A stretch of DNA of 64,000 nt. Origin: Caenispirillum salinarum_A (GTDB taxonomy: Bacteria; Pseudomonadota; Alphaproteobacteria; Rhodospirillales; Rhodospirillaceae). The notes under the pieces were generated by a model. That model was not told where the DNA came from. It did no database searches and saw only the letters and a list, made by a program, of their open reading frames with translations. The first letter of the stretch is position 1; every line of letters starts with the position of its first letter. Shown here piece by piece: positions 1 to 9,981 of this stretch. The translations under genes and the position numbers were made by a program. The DNA is taken from assembly GCF_044803115.1 (NCBI RefSeq), contig NZ_CP085224.1, forward strand, positions 3,534,001-3,598,000, read 5' to 3'.

Positions 1-279
1 TCGTGGCTGGTGGAACTGTTCGCCGCCGGAGCCCTGTCCGCCGCCGACCGCGCCGTCCTGCTGGCCGGCCGGGCGCCCGAGGGATCGGGGGTGGAGGACG
101 GCGGCATGGTGTGTTCCTGCCATGCCGTGTCCCGCGAGGCCATAACCGCCGCCGTCGCCGGCGGTGCCGTCACCACCGAAGACATCGGCCGGCGAACCAG
201 GGCCGGCACCGGGTGCGGCTCCTGCCTGCCCGAGATCAAGGACATCCTGCGCCGTGCAAAACCCGCCGTCGCGGCCTGA
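1..279 (+). CDS. nasA: Assimilatory nitrate reductase, C-terminal end (partial)
   Basis: This is the last 92 codons of a gene whose start lies left of the window. The visible part is a BFD-like [2Fe-2S] domain with the cysteine pattern CSCHAVS ... GCGSC, the fold that closes many NasA-type assimilatory nitrate reductases (and sits inside NirB-type nitrite reductases). I favour NasA because the domain ends the protein and siroheme synthase follows after 13 bp, an order common in nitrate assimilation operons; siroheme is the cofactor of the partner nitrite reductase. The molybdopterin catalytic core is not visible, so NirB or another BFD protein cannot be excluded. Confidence 0.72.
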   Translation, partial: SWLVELFAAGALSAADRAVLLAGRAPEGSGVEDGGMVCSCHAVSREAITAAVAGGAVTTEDIGRRTRAGTGCGSCLPEIKDILRRAKPAVAA

Positions 280-292
280 GGAGGCTCTCTCA

Positions 293-1765
293 ATGACCGA
301 CGATACCTCCATGCCCTATTTCCCGGTCTTCATGGACCTGCGCGGCCGCAAGGTGCTGCTGGTCGGCGGGACGGAGCCGGCCGCCTCCAAGGCGCGCCTG
401 CTCACCCGTGCCGGCGCCGCCGTTGTGGTGGTGGCCGATACGCTGTGCGAGGACCTCGCGGCCATGGTCCGCGACGGCTGCCTGACGTGGGACCGCCGCC
501 CCTTCGCCGCCGAAATGGTGGACGGCGCCCGGCTGGTCATCGACGGGTCGGGCGACGCGGCGCTCACCGATGCGGTCCAGGCCGCCGCCGAGGCGCGGAA
601 CATCCCGCTCAACGTGGTCGACGTCCCAGAGCGGTGCGACTTCACCGTGCCCGCCATGCTGGACCGCGCGCCGGTGATGGTCGCCATCTCCACCGGCGGC
701 GGTGCGCCCGCCCTGGCCCGCACCCTGCGCCAGCGCCTGGAAACCGCCATCCCCGCCGGCACCGGGCGGCTGGCGGCGGCGGCCAGGGCGTGCCGCCAGC
801 GGGTGAAGGATGCCCTGCCCACCACGCGCGCCCGGCAGCGCTTCTGGGATTCGGTCCTGACCGGCGAACTGGCGGACAGGCTCATGGGCCTGACGGAGGC
901 CGAGGCCACCGCCCTCATAGAGGCGGAACTGGACCGCTTCGCCGCCGACGGAACGGCCGAGGCCGGCTCCGTCACCCTGGTGGGCGCCGGCCCCGGCGAT
1001 CCCGGCCTGCTGACGGTCAACGCGGTGAAGGCCATCGGCACGGCCGACGTCATCCTGCACGACGCCCTGGTGCCCGAGAGCATTCTGTCGCTGGCCCGCC
1101 GCGAGACCCGGCTGGTGCCCGTCGGCAAGCGCGCGGGGCGCCCGTCGGTGCCGCAGGGCTTCACCAACCGCATGATGGCGACCTGCGCGCAGCGCGGCCT
1201 TCGGGTCGTGCGGCTGAAGGGCGGCGATCCCTTCATCTTCGGGCGCGGCAGCGAGGAAGCCGCCTTCCTGCGGGAGGCGGGCATCGCGGTGCGCATCGTG
1301 CCGGGCATCACCACAGCGATCGCAGCGGCGGCAGAGCTGGGGCTGCCGCTCACCCACCGGGGCGTGGCGCGGTCGCTGCGGCTGACGACGGCCTCTTGCC
1401 GGACGCCGCAGGAGACGGCGGCGGTCAACTGGCGGGCCATGGCCGATCCGGCGACGACGCTGGCGGTCTACATGGGCCGGGACCAGATCGCCGGAATCGC
1501 CGGGTCGTTGATCGCCGCCGGCGTGCCTCCCGCAACGCCGGCGGTCATGGCCGCAAGCGTCTGCCGTCCTGACGCGGCGAGCGTCTGGGCGCCCCTTTCG
1601 GATTTGGCGGACCGCGTGATGGAACGCCCCATGGACGCGGCAGCACCCGCCCTGCTGCTGATCGGCGACGCCGTGGCCGAGGCGCCAGGCTGGCCGGCGC
1701 CATCCCGCCTCAACAGCGCCGGCATGGCGACCCTATGCCACTTGGAGCAATGCATTACCCCTTGA
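293..1765 (+). CDS. cysG: Siroheme synthase CysG (multifunctional)
   Basis: Encodes 490 aa that convert uroporphyrinogen III to siroheme: two SAM-dependent methylations, NAD-dependent oxidation of precorrin-2 and ferrochelation. The N-terminal half is the Rossmann-type dehydrogenase/ferrochelatase (LRGRKVLLVGGTEPAASKA); the C-terminal half from about residue 225 is the uroporphyrinogen-III methyltransferase, with VTLVGAGPGDPGLLT and VVRLKGGDPFIFGRG. Length fits CysG of about 460-490 aa. I place the start at the ATG at 293, behind a GAGGAGG ribosome site overlapping the upstream stop; an in-frame start at 164 would lie inside the reductase gene. It supplies cofactor for assimilatory nitrite (and sulfite) reduction. 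Confidence 0.95.
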   Translation: MTDDTSMPYFPVFMDLRGRKVLLVGGTEPAASKARLLTRAGAAVVVVADTLCEDLAAMVRDGCLTWDRRPFAAEMVDGARLVIDGSGDAALTDAVQAAAEARNIPLNVVDVPERCDFTVPAMLDRAPVMVAISTGGGAPALARTLRQRLETAIPAGTGRLAAAARACRQRVKDALPTTRARQRFWDSVLTGELADRLMGLTEAEATALIEAELDRFAADGTAEAGSVTLVGAGPGDPGLLTVNAVKAIGTADVILHDALVPESILSLARRETRLVPVGKRAGRPSVPQGFTNRMMATCAQRGLRVVRLKGGDPFIFGRGSEEAAFLREAGIAVRIVPGITTAIAAAAELGLPLTHRGVARSLRLTTASCRTPQETAAVNWRAMADPATTLAVYMGRDQIAGIAGSLIAAGVPPATPAVMAASVCRPDAASVWAPLSDLADRVMERPMDAAAPALLLIGDAVAEAPGWPAPSRLNSAGMATLCHLEQCITP

Positions 1766-1771
1766 TGCATC
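1755..1771. promoter_or_regulatory. Candidate PadR operator, copy 1
   Basis: A 17-nt sequence, TTACCCCTTGATGCATC, ending in the 8-bp palindrome GATGCATC, lies 46 bp before the padR-like start codon. A second copy with 15 of 17 identical bases stands before the flavoprotein gene at 2243. The repetition before two co-located transcription units suggests a shared operator, probably of the intervening PadR protein; this is inference. Confidence 0.5.
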
Positions 1772-1817
1772 GATGCGGTGGGTGTAGCGTGACCGGACAT
1801 TGACGAGGATTCAGGCC

Positions 1818-2213
1818 GTGAGCAAACCACGCCCCGATTACACCGACCGCACCTACTGGAACGGCATCATCAAGATGAGCCTGTCCAAGTTCTTCATCCT
1901 GCGCGTCCTGCACGACCGGCCCATGCACGGCTACGACATCGTGCAGGCGGTCGAGCATGTGACATCGGGGTGCTGCTCGCCTTCGGAAGGTGCGATCTAC
2001 CCGGCGCTCAAGGAGTTCGAGGCCGGCGGTTACGTGGAGTCCGAAACGGAGATCGTGTCGGGGCGGGAGCGCCGCGTCTATACGCTGACCGACAAGGGCC
2101 GCGAGGCTTTCCGGGTGGCCGTGGCAGCCTGGATGGAGGTCACCGACAGCCTTCTCGCCGCCCGCGACGTGGTCGGGCCGGACCTGGACACCGCCGGGGG
2201 GTGCTGCGGCTGA
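1818..2213 (+). CDS. PadR-family transcriptional regulator with cysteine pairs
   Basis: A 131-aa winged-helix regulator. The PadR N-terminal domain is clear: LSKFFILRVLHDRPMHGYDI, then EGAIYPALKEFEAGGYVES and RRVYTLTDKGREAF. Two features are unusual: a Cys-Cys pair just before the recognition-helix segment (TSGCCSPSEGAIYP) and a GGCCG tail at the C terminus. Such vicinal thiols suggest sensing of a soft metal or metalloid rather than a phenolic compound; this is inference. I choose the GTG at 1818 (GAGGA ribosome site at 1804) over an upstream TTG at 1800. The next two genes, a flavoprotein with a Cys-rich tail and an MFS pump, are the likely targets, and the same 17-nt site precedes both this gene and the flavoprotein gene. 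Confidence 0.85.
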   Translation: MSKPRPDYTDRTYWNGIIKMSLSKFFILRVLHDRPMHGYDIVQAVEHVTSGCCSPSEGAIYPALKEFEAGGYVESETEIVSGRERRVYTLTDKGREAFRVAVAAWMEVTDSLLAARDVVGPDLDTAGGCCG

Positions 2214-2231
2214 ACGGCCGCCCCTTTTTTT
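2195..2231 (+). terminator. Rho-independent terminator at the end of padR
   Basis: GCGGC (2206-2210) pairs with GCCGC (2217-2221), with a G-run upstream that can pair with the following CCC, and a run of seven T at 2225-2231. The stop codon of the padR-like gene lies in the loop. It separates the regulator from the flavoprotein gene, which therefore needs its own promoter. Confidence 0.6.
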
Positions 2232-2242
2232 GCTCCTTCACT

Positions 2243-2259
2243 TTACCCTTCGATGCATC
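2243..2259. promoter_or_regulatory. Candidate PadR operator, copy 2
   Basis: TTACCCTTCGATGCATC matches the site at 1755-1771 at 15 of 17 positions and contains the same GATGCATC palindrome. It lies between the padR terminator and the flavoprotein start at 2288, where an operator would control the flavoprotein-MFS pair. Confidence 0.5.
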
Positions 2260-2287
2260 TGCCTTCTTGGCATGAGGAGATTCCATC

Positions 2288-3712
2288 ATGAACGGACCCC
2301 TTCCCGTAGCAGTGATCGGCGGCGGCCCCGTGGGGCTTGCCGCGGCAGCGGAGCTGGCGGAGCGCGGCCTGCCTTTCGTACTGCTGGAGCGCGGGCCGGC
2401 AGTCGCTGACGCCGTGCGCCAGTGGAGCCATGTGCGGCTGTTCTCCCCCTGGCGGTGGAACGTTGCGGCGGCGGCGGAGCGCCTGCTGGCGACGGCGGGC
2501 TGGACTGCGCCCGATCCCGACGCCATCCCGACCGGCGGCGACATCGTGACCCGTTATCTGGAGCCCCTGGCCGCCCTGCCCGCCCTGGCACCGCACATCC
2601 GCACCGGAACCACCGTCACCGCCATCAGCCGCGCCGGCCGGGACAAGCTGACCGACGCGGGGCGCGAGGCGGCACCCTTCCGGCTGCGATTGGGCACGGC
2701 CGACGGACGTTCCGAGACGCTGCTCGCGCGCGCCGTCATCGATGCCTCCGGCACCTGGGGATCGCCCAATCCCATGGGCCTGGACGGCCTGCCGGTCGAC
2801 GGCGAGGACGCCGCCCGCGCGGCGGGGCGCCTGACGGCCGGTATTCCCGACGTGCTGGCCGATCCCGGTTACGCCGATGCTCGCACGCTGGTGGTCGGCG
2901 GCGGTCATTCGGCCATGAACGTGGTGCTGGACCTGCTGCGCCTGCGGGAGCGTGCGCCCGGCACCCGCATCACCTGGGCGCTGCGCCACGACCGGCCGCA
3001 GAAGGTGCAGGGCGGCGGGCTCAACGACAAGCTGCCGGCGCGCGGCGACCTGGGCCGCCGGGCGCTCCAGGCCATCGAGGATGGCCGCGTCACCATGCTT
3101 GCGCCCTTCTCAACCGACCGGATCACGCCGGCCGGCGACGGGCTGGCGGTCGAGGGAACGCAAGGGCCCGAGAGCGTTCGCCTGGACGTGGACCGGATCG
3201 TCGTCGCCACCGGCTTCCGGCCGGACCTGTCCATGCTGCGCGAGGTGCGCGTGGCGCTGGACCCGGCGGTGGAGGCGCCGCCGGCCCTGGCGCCGCTCAT
3301 CGACCCCAACCTGCACTCCTGCGGCACGGTGCGGCCCCACGGAGCGCGCGAACTCTGCCACCCGGAACCGGGTTTCTATGTTGTCGGCATGAAAAGCTAC
3401 GGCCGCGCACCCACCTTCCTCATGGCGACGGGCTACGAACAGGTGCGTTCGGTGGTCGCCGCCCTGGACGGGGACCACGCGGCGGCCGACGACGTGCGGC
3501 TTGTCCTGCCCGAAACCGGCGTCTGCTCGGCCCCGGCGGTGGCAGCGGCGGGCGATGACGGCTGTTGCGGCGGGCCTGCTCCGGTCGAGGCCGATGCCTG
3601 CTGTCGCGCCGACGCGGAGGCCAAGGCCGCCGGCGAGGAGGGTTGCGGGTGCGGCACCACGCGCGAGCCCGTTCCGGCCGTGGCCGATGCCTGCTGCGGA
3701 GCCTCGGCGTGA
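2288..3712 (+). CDS. ArsO-like FAD/NAD(P)-dependent monooxygenase with Cys-rich tail
   Basis: A 474-aa flavoprotein. An N-terminal FAD-binding Rossmann motif (VAVIGGGPVGLAAAAELAERG) and a second nucleotide-binding motif (TLVVGGGHSAMNVVLDLL, about residue 200) with a late ATGFRPD motif place it among flavin-containing monooxygenase/thioredoxin-reductase-like enzymes, including the ArsO type found in arsenic operons. The last ~65 residues are a low-complexity tail with Cys-Cys pairs (GCCGG, ACC, GCGCG, ACCG), unlike the catalytic core, and could bind a soft metal or metalloid. The ribosome site GAGGAGA is 8 bp upstream. The stop overlaps the MFS start by 4 bp, so the two are translationally coupled. 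Oxidation of an organoarsenical or related thiol-reactive substrate is inference. Confidence 0.72.
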   Translation: MNGPLPVAVIGGGPVGLAAAAELAERGLPFVLLERGPAVADAVRQWSHVRLFSPWRWNVAAAAERLLATAGWTAPDPDAIPTGGDIVTRYLEPLAALPALAPHIRTGTTVTAISRAGRDKLTDAGREAAPFRLRLGTADGRSETLLARAVIDASGTWGSPNPMGLDGLPVDGEDAARAAGRLTAGIPDVLADPGYADARTLVVGGGHSAMNVVLDLLRLRERAPGTRITWALRHDRPQKVQGGGLNDKLPARGDLGRRALQAIEDGRVTMLAPFSTDRITPAGDGLAVEGTQGPESVRLDVDRIVVATGFRPDLSMLREVRVALDPAVEAPPALAPLIDPNLHSCGTVRPHGARELCHPEPGFYVVGMKSYGRAPTFLMATGYEQVRSVVAALDGDHAAADDVRLVLPETGVCSAPAVAAAGDDGCCGGPAPVEADACCRADAEAKAAGEEGCGCGTTREPVPAVADACCGASA

Positions 3713-4926
3713 CACGCGGCACCTTCATCTCCGCCCTCGGCGTCGGCCAGATCGCTTCATGGGGGACGCTGTACTACAGCTTCCCCCTCCTGGCGGTGCC
3801 CATGGAGGCGGCGCTCGGCGTCGACCGCACGACGCTCTACCTGGCGCCGACCATCGGGCTCCTGGTGGGCAGCGTCGCGGCCTATGGCGTCGGCGCCGCC
3901 ATCGACCGCGGATACGGCCGCCGGGTCATGAGCGGCGGCGCCCTGCTGGCGGCCCTGCTGCTGGTGGCCTGGAGCCAGGTGGAGAGTATCGCCGTCCTCT
4001 ACCCGATCTTCGCCGGCCTCGGACTGGCGCAGGCGATGACGCTGTATGACCCCGCCTTCGCCGTGGTCGCGCGACGCTACGGGCCGGAGGCGCGCAAGGG
4101 CATCACCACGCTCACCCTGTGGGGCGGCTTCGCCAGCACGGTCTTCGTCCCACTGGTGCAGGTCCTGCTGGACACCATGCCATGGCGGGACGCGCTGCTT
4201 GTCCTGGCGGCGGTCAACCTGCTGCTGTGCCTGCCGCTCTACGGCGCCGCCATCGACCGACGCCGCGACGCGCCACCGCCGGCCGCGCCGGAGCGGACAG
4301 AGGAGGAGAGCGGCGACACGGCATCCGGCGCCGGGCCCGCCTGGGCGCTGCGGCAGCCCGTGTTCTGGTGCCTCGCGGCGGCCTTCACCCTGTACTACGG
4401 CACGTTCTCCGCCCTGACCTACCACCTATACCCCCTGCTGCTGGAGCGCGGCCTGTCGGCGCAGGCGGTGGTGATGGCGATCGCGCTCATCGGGCCGGCG
4501 CAGGTGGCGGGGCGGCTGTTCGTCTGGATGCTGGCCCGCGACCGATCCGTCCGCGTCGTCGGCGGCGTGACGGTGGCCGCCTTGCCGGTGGCGGTGGTGC
4601 TGCTGACGGTGGCCGAGGGGCCGGTGCTTCTGGCGGCCTTCGCGCTGCTCTATGGCGCGGCCAACGGGATCATGACCATCGTGCGCGGGATCGCGGTGCC
4701 GGAGTTGCTGACACGCCACGCCTACGGCCGGCTCAACGGCATGATCGCGGTGCCGCAGACGGTCGCCAAGGCGATCGCACCCGCCGCGGCGGCGGCGCTG
4801 TGGACGGTGTCGGATAGCTACGGACTGATGCTTGCCGTGACCCTGGGAACGACGGTGGCAGTCGCGGGAGCCTTCTGGGCGGCGACCGTCGCGCGGGTAC
4901 GGCGGACGATACCCCGCACAGCCTGA
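3709..4926 (+). CDS. MFS transporter (probable efflux partner of the flavoprotein)
   Basis: A 405-aa protein with the pattern of about 12 hydrophobic segments and a central charged loop (around residues 185-210, RRRDAPPPAAPERTEEESGD) typical of the major facilitator superfamily. I set the start at the GTG at 3709, which overlaps the flavoprotein stop in a GTGA; the longer reading frame from 3565 translates the Cys-rich coding region out of frame. Co-transcription with the padR-controlled flavoprotein suggests export of the flavoprotein's product or substrate, possibly a metalloid compound. No substrate motif identifies the cargo. Confidence 0.82.
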   Translation: MTRGTFISALGVGQIASWGTLYYSFPLLAVPMEAALGVDRTTLYLAPTIGLLVGSVAAYGVGAAIDRGYGRRVMSGGALLAALLLVAWSQVESIAVLYPIFAGLGLAQAMTLYDPAFAVVARRYGPEARKGITTLTLWGGFASTVFVPLVQVLLDTMPWRDALLVLAAVNLLLCLPLYGAAIDRRRDAPPPAAPERTEEESGDTASGAGPAWALRQPVFWCLAAAFTLYYGTFSALTYHLYPLLLERGLSAQAVVMAIALIGPAQVAGRLFVWMLARDRSVRVVGGVTVAALPVAVVLLTVAEGPVLLAAFALLYGAANGIMTIVRGIAVPELLTRHAYGRLNGMIAVPQTVAKAIAPAAAAALWTVSDSYGLMLAVTLGTTVAVAGAFWAATVARVRRTIPRTA

Positions 4927-4936
4927 TCAAGGTAAA

Positions 4937-4966
4937 ACGCCCCGGCGCAGCACTACGCCGGGGCGT
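4937..4966 (-). terminator. Terminator of the formate dehydrogenase operon
   Basis: An 11-bp perfect stem (ACGCCCCGGCG with its complement, 8-nt loop) lies between the convergent MFS and fdhA genes. On the minus strand it is followed by TTTTACC, so it mainly ends the formate dehydrogenase transcript; it may also help to stop the MFS transcript. Confidence 0.75.
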
Positions 4967-4990
4967 CGAAGACCGTCGATGAGCGACACG

Positions 4991-7707
4991 TCAGAGAGCC
5001 TCCACCCGCACCGCCGCGAACTTGAACTCGGGGATCTTGGCGGTCGGGTCGAGAGCGGCGTTGGTCAGCAGGTTCGCCGCCGCTTCCGTGTAGCAGAACG
5101 GCACGAACACCACGCCCTCGGGCACCTGCGGGTCGGGGCGGCCGGATAATGCGATGGAGCCGCGCCGCGTCGTCAGCCGGACGCCGCCGCCGCCAGCGAC
5201 GCCGAGCCGGTCGAGCAGGGCGGGGGCGAGCAGGCAGTGGGGCTCGCCCTCCAGGGCCTCCAGCGCCGTCGCGCGGCGGGTCATGGCGCCGGTGTGCCAG
5301 TGTTCCAGCACCCGGCCCGTGGTCAGCACCAGCGGGTATTCGGCGTCGGGCAGTTCGGCTGGCGGCAGCACCTCGGCGGTCTTCAGGCGCGCCTTGCCGC
5401 CGGGCAGCGGAAAGGCGTCGTCGAACAGGATGGACTTGCCGGGGTCGTCCTCGGCCGCGCAGGGATAGGTCACGGCGCCCTCGCGCTCCAGGCGGTCCCA
5501 CGAGATGCCGGCGATGGACGGCATGCAGCGGCGCATCTCCGCGAACACCTCGGCCGGCCCGGCGTAGTCCCATTCCAGGCCGAGGCGGCAGGCGATCGCC
5601 TGGATGATCTCCAGGTCCTGCCGCGCCTCGCCGGGCGGGCGGAGAGCGGCGCGGCCGAGCTGCACCAGCCGGTCGGTGTTGGTGAAGGTGCCCGTCTTCT
5701 CGGGGAAGGCCGAGGCCGGCAGCACCACGTCGGCGAGCATGGCGGTTTCGGTCAGGAAGATGTCCTGCACCACCATATGATCGAGGGAGGCGAGGCTCGC
5801 CCGCGTGTGCTCCAGGTCGGGGTCGGACATGGCCGGGTTCTCACCCATGACGTAGAGCCCCTTGATGCGCCCGGCGTGGGCGGCGTGCATGATCTCGACC
5901 ACCGTCAGGCCCTTGTCCGGGTCGAGCGCCATCCCCCACAGGCCTTCGTAGAAGCCGCGCACGCCGCCGTCCTCCACCGACCGGTAGTCGGGGTAGACCA
6001 TGGGGATCAGCCCGGCATCCGAGGCGCCCTGCACGTTGTTCTGGCCGCGCAAGGGATGCAGGCCGCTGCCCGGCTTGCCGACGTGGCCGCAAATCAGCGT
6101 CAGGTCGATGAGGCAGCGGGCGTTGTCGGTGCCGTGGGCGTGCTGCGACAGGCCCATGCCCCAGAACACCATGGCGCCGCGGGCGGTGGCGAAGGCGCGG
6201 GCGACCTCGCGCACCACCTCGGGCGCGATGCCGGTGATGGGCGCCATCCGTTCGGGGGAAAAGGCCGAGACGTGCTGCTTCAGCACCTCGAAGCCCTCCA
6301 GCCGCTCGGTCACGAAGGCGCGGTCGTAGAGCTCTTCGCCAATGACAACGTGCATGAGGCTGTTGAGGAGCGCCACGTCGGTGCCCGGATTGAACTGCAG
6401 CATGCGGGCGGCGTGGCGGCTGAGCGCCTGGCCGCGCGGGTCCATGACGATCAGTCGGGCGCCCTTCTTCACCGCGTTCTTGATATGGGTCGCGCCGACC
6501 GGGTGGTTGATCGTCGGGTTGGCGCCGATGACCAGGATCACCTCGGCGTTCCCGCATTCCTTCACCGGCGCCGTCACCGCGCCCGAGCCCACCATCTCCA
6601 TGAGCGCCGCCACCGAAGAGGCATGGCACAGCCGCGTGCAGTGGTCGACGTTGTTGGTCTTGAACCCCGTGCGCACCAGCTTCTGGAACAGGAAGGCCTC
6701 CTCGTTGGAGCCCTTGGCCGAGCCGAAGCCGGCCAGCGCGCCGCCGCCATGGTCGTCGCGGATGCGGCGGAAGCCCTCCGCCGCCCGCTCCAGCGCTTCG
6801 TCCCACGAGGCTTCGCGGAAGTGCGTCCACGGGTTCGCCGGGTCCATGTCGCAGGTCTTCGGCGCACCCTCCTTGCGGATCAGCGGCACCGTCAGGCGCT
6901 GCGGGTGGTGGACGTAGTCCATGCCGAAGCGGCCCTTCACGCACAGCCGGTTCTCGTTGGCCGGGCCGTTGCGGCCCTCGACCTCGACGATGCGGTTTTC
7001 CTCGACCGTCAGCCTCACCTGGCAGCCGACGCCGCAGTAGGGGCAGACGCTGTCGACCGTTTCCGCCGGCGTGCTGACGCGCGAGGCCGGCAGCAGGGCG
7101 TCGGTCGGACAGGCCTGGACGCATTCGCCGCAGGCCACGCAGGTGCTCTCGCCCATGGGGCGGGCGGTGTCGAAGACGACGGTGGTGCCCATGCCCCGGC
7201 CCGCGAAGCCGATGACGTCGTTGACCTGGACGTCGCGGCAGGCGCGCTCGCACAGGCCGCAGGAGATGCAGGCGCTCAGGTTCACCCGCATGGCCGGATG
7301 GCTTGCGTCGGGCGCCGGCGCCGGCTCGCGGCGGGCGGGGAAGCGGCTGCGGTCGATGCCGGCCTCCGCAAGCCAATGGTGGACGCGCGAGCGCTCCGCC
7401 GTCGCCGGCTGGTCGGCGCCCAACAGTTCGAGCACCAGGGCGCGGCTCTTCTCGGCGCGCGCGCTTTCGGTCGTCACCACCATGCCCGGCATGGGCACGC
7501 GGATGCAGGAGGCGGCCAGCGTACGCTCGCCCTCGATCTCCACCAGGCAGGCACGGCAGTTGCCGCCCTTGGTGCCCGTGGGCTGGCGGTAGCCCGGCTC
7601 GTCGCGGTAGCACAGGTGCGGCAGCGCCACGCCGAGGCGGTCGGCGACCTGCCAGATGGTCTCGCCGGGGCGGGCCTCGACGGCCTCGCCGTTCAGGGTG
7701 AAGGCGG

Positions 7708-7711
<4 letters not shown>
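4991..7711 (-). CDS. fdhA: NAD-dependent formate dehydrogenase, alpha (Mo/W-bisMGD) subunit
   Basis: A 906-aa catalytic subunit oxidising formate to CO2. In order: an N-terminal NuoG-like [2Fe-2S] domain (Cys34, 52, 55, 69), two 4Fe-4S motifs (Cys148/151/154/158 and 191/194/197/201), a third cluster at the molybdopterin-domain entrance (CPYCGVGC, Cys223/226/230, plus Cys257), then the bis-MGD domain. The metal ligand is cysteine, not selenocysteine: HCTRLCHAS, Cys362. Size and cluster content match cytosolic NAD-linked enzymes of the Methylobacterium FDH1 type. The start is the ATG at 7711, which overlaps the fdhB stop as ATGA; the longer frame to 8251 runs into fdhB. Electrons should pass to FMN/NAD in FdhB. 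No FdhD-like sulfurtransferase gene is adjacent. Confidence 0.93.
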
Positions 7712-9387
<1,676 letters not shown>

Positions 9388-9415
9388 GGCGCCTCCTCCC
9401 GAAGGTTTTTCGTGA

Positions 9416-9664
9416 TCACGCGGCGGTGCCCGGCATGCCGTGCAGGTCCAGCACGAACTTGGCCGCCGCCCCGTCGCCGAAGACGCCGTAGCCCTGAGGC
9501 GCCTCCTCCGGAGGCAGCACCGGCGCCTTGACGATCTCGGCGATGTTCAAGCGGTCGTACAGGATCGCCTGCATAAGGATACGATTGTATCGTACCAACG
9601 GCGTCTGACCAGTGCGGAACGAAAGACTTTTGACCCAGCCGAAGCCGAAGCACAGGCAGAGGCA
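9416..9664 (-). pseudogene. 3' remnant of glutathione-independent formaldehyde dehydrogenase
   Basis: Reading the minus strand from about 9664 gives an uninterrupted stretch of about 80 codons to a TGA at 9416 that includes FGFGWVKSLSFRTGQTP, then RYNRILMQAILYDRLNIAEI and EAPQGYGVFGDGAAAKFVLD. This matches the C-terminal end of zinc-dependent glutathione-independent formaldehyde dehydrogenase (the Pseudomonas FdhA family ends in closely similar segments). The remaining roughly 300 N-terminal residues, with the zinc and NAD sites, are absent: homology stops where a 12-bp hairpin begins (9669). A 60-aa product from an internal start is possible but would be inactive. The family assignment is from memory of the conserved tail. 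Confidence 0.75.
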
Positions 9665-9668
9665 CGCG

Positions 9669-9697
9669 AGGCCCGCCCTTGGCGGAAGGGCGGGCCT
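9669..9697. repeat. 12-bp perfect inverted repeat at the pseudogene break
   Basis: AGGCCCGCCCTT and its exact complement flank a 5-nt loop, with no T-run on either side. It sits where the formaldehyde dehydrogenase homology ends and may be a terminator brought in by the rearrangement or a REP-like element. Confidence 0.5.
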
Positions 9698-9784
9698 ACT
9701 TCAGCTCGGTCTACCAGGCGCCGGTCAGCCAGCTTCCGGCGTGACTCGGCGCTGCTTTTGTCGTCTTCTGGCGAGTGAGCAGGC

Positions 9785-9806
9785 ATTTCCCGCATTGGCG
9801 GGAAAT
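9785..9806. promoter_or_regulatory. Candidate enhancer dyad upstream of the sigma-54 promoter
   Basis: A 9-bp perfect dyad (ATTTCCCGC, 4-nt gap, GCGGGAAAT) ends about 95 bp before the -24 element at 9901, a normal distance for an enhancer-binding protein site. Assignment to the regulator encoded at 16794 is inference. The rest of the 9698-9981 interval shows no gene. Confidence 0.4.
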
Positions 9807-9900
9807 TCACGCACATCCCGTGCCCGAGCCCGCCCCGAACCGCCGCCGACGCAGGCCAAACATGTTGGACCGCTTGAAGAATCGTCGTTGCGCGCTGGAC

Positions 9901-9916
9901 TGGCACAGCACATGCA
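9901..9916 (+). promoter_or_regulatory. Sigma-54 (-24/-12) promoter of the ABC transporter operon
   Basis: TGGCACAGCACATGCA fits the sigma-54 consensus TGGCAC-N5-TTGCW with the exact GG-to-GC spacing; one central T is A. It lies 65 bp before the solute-binding protein gene. A second, equally spaced copy at 18046 and a GAFTGA-containing activator gene in the same cluster support it. Confidence 0.7.
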
Positions 9917-9981
9917 GAACCAGCGGCAGGCCCGAAGAAGGATGAACCTCGGGGCCGCTCGAACCACGGGAGGTTTGACAC

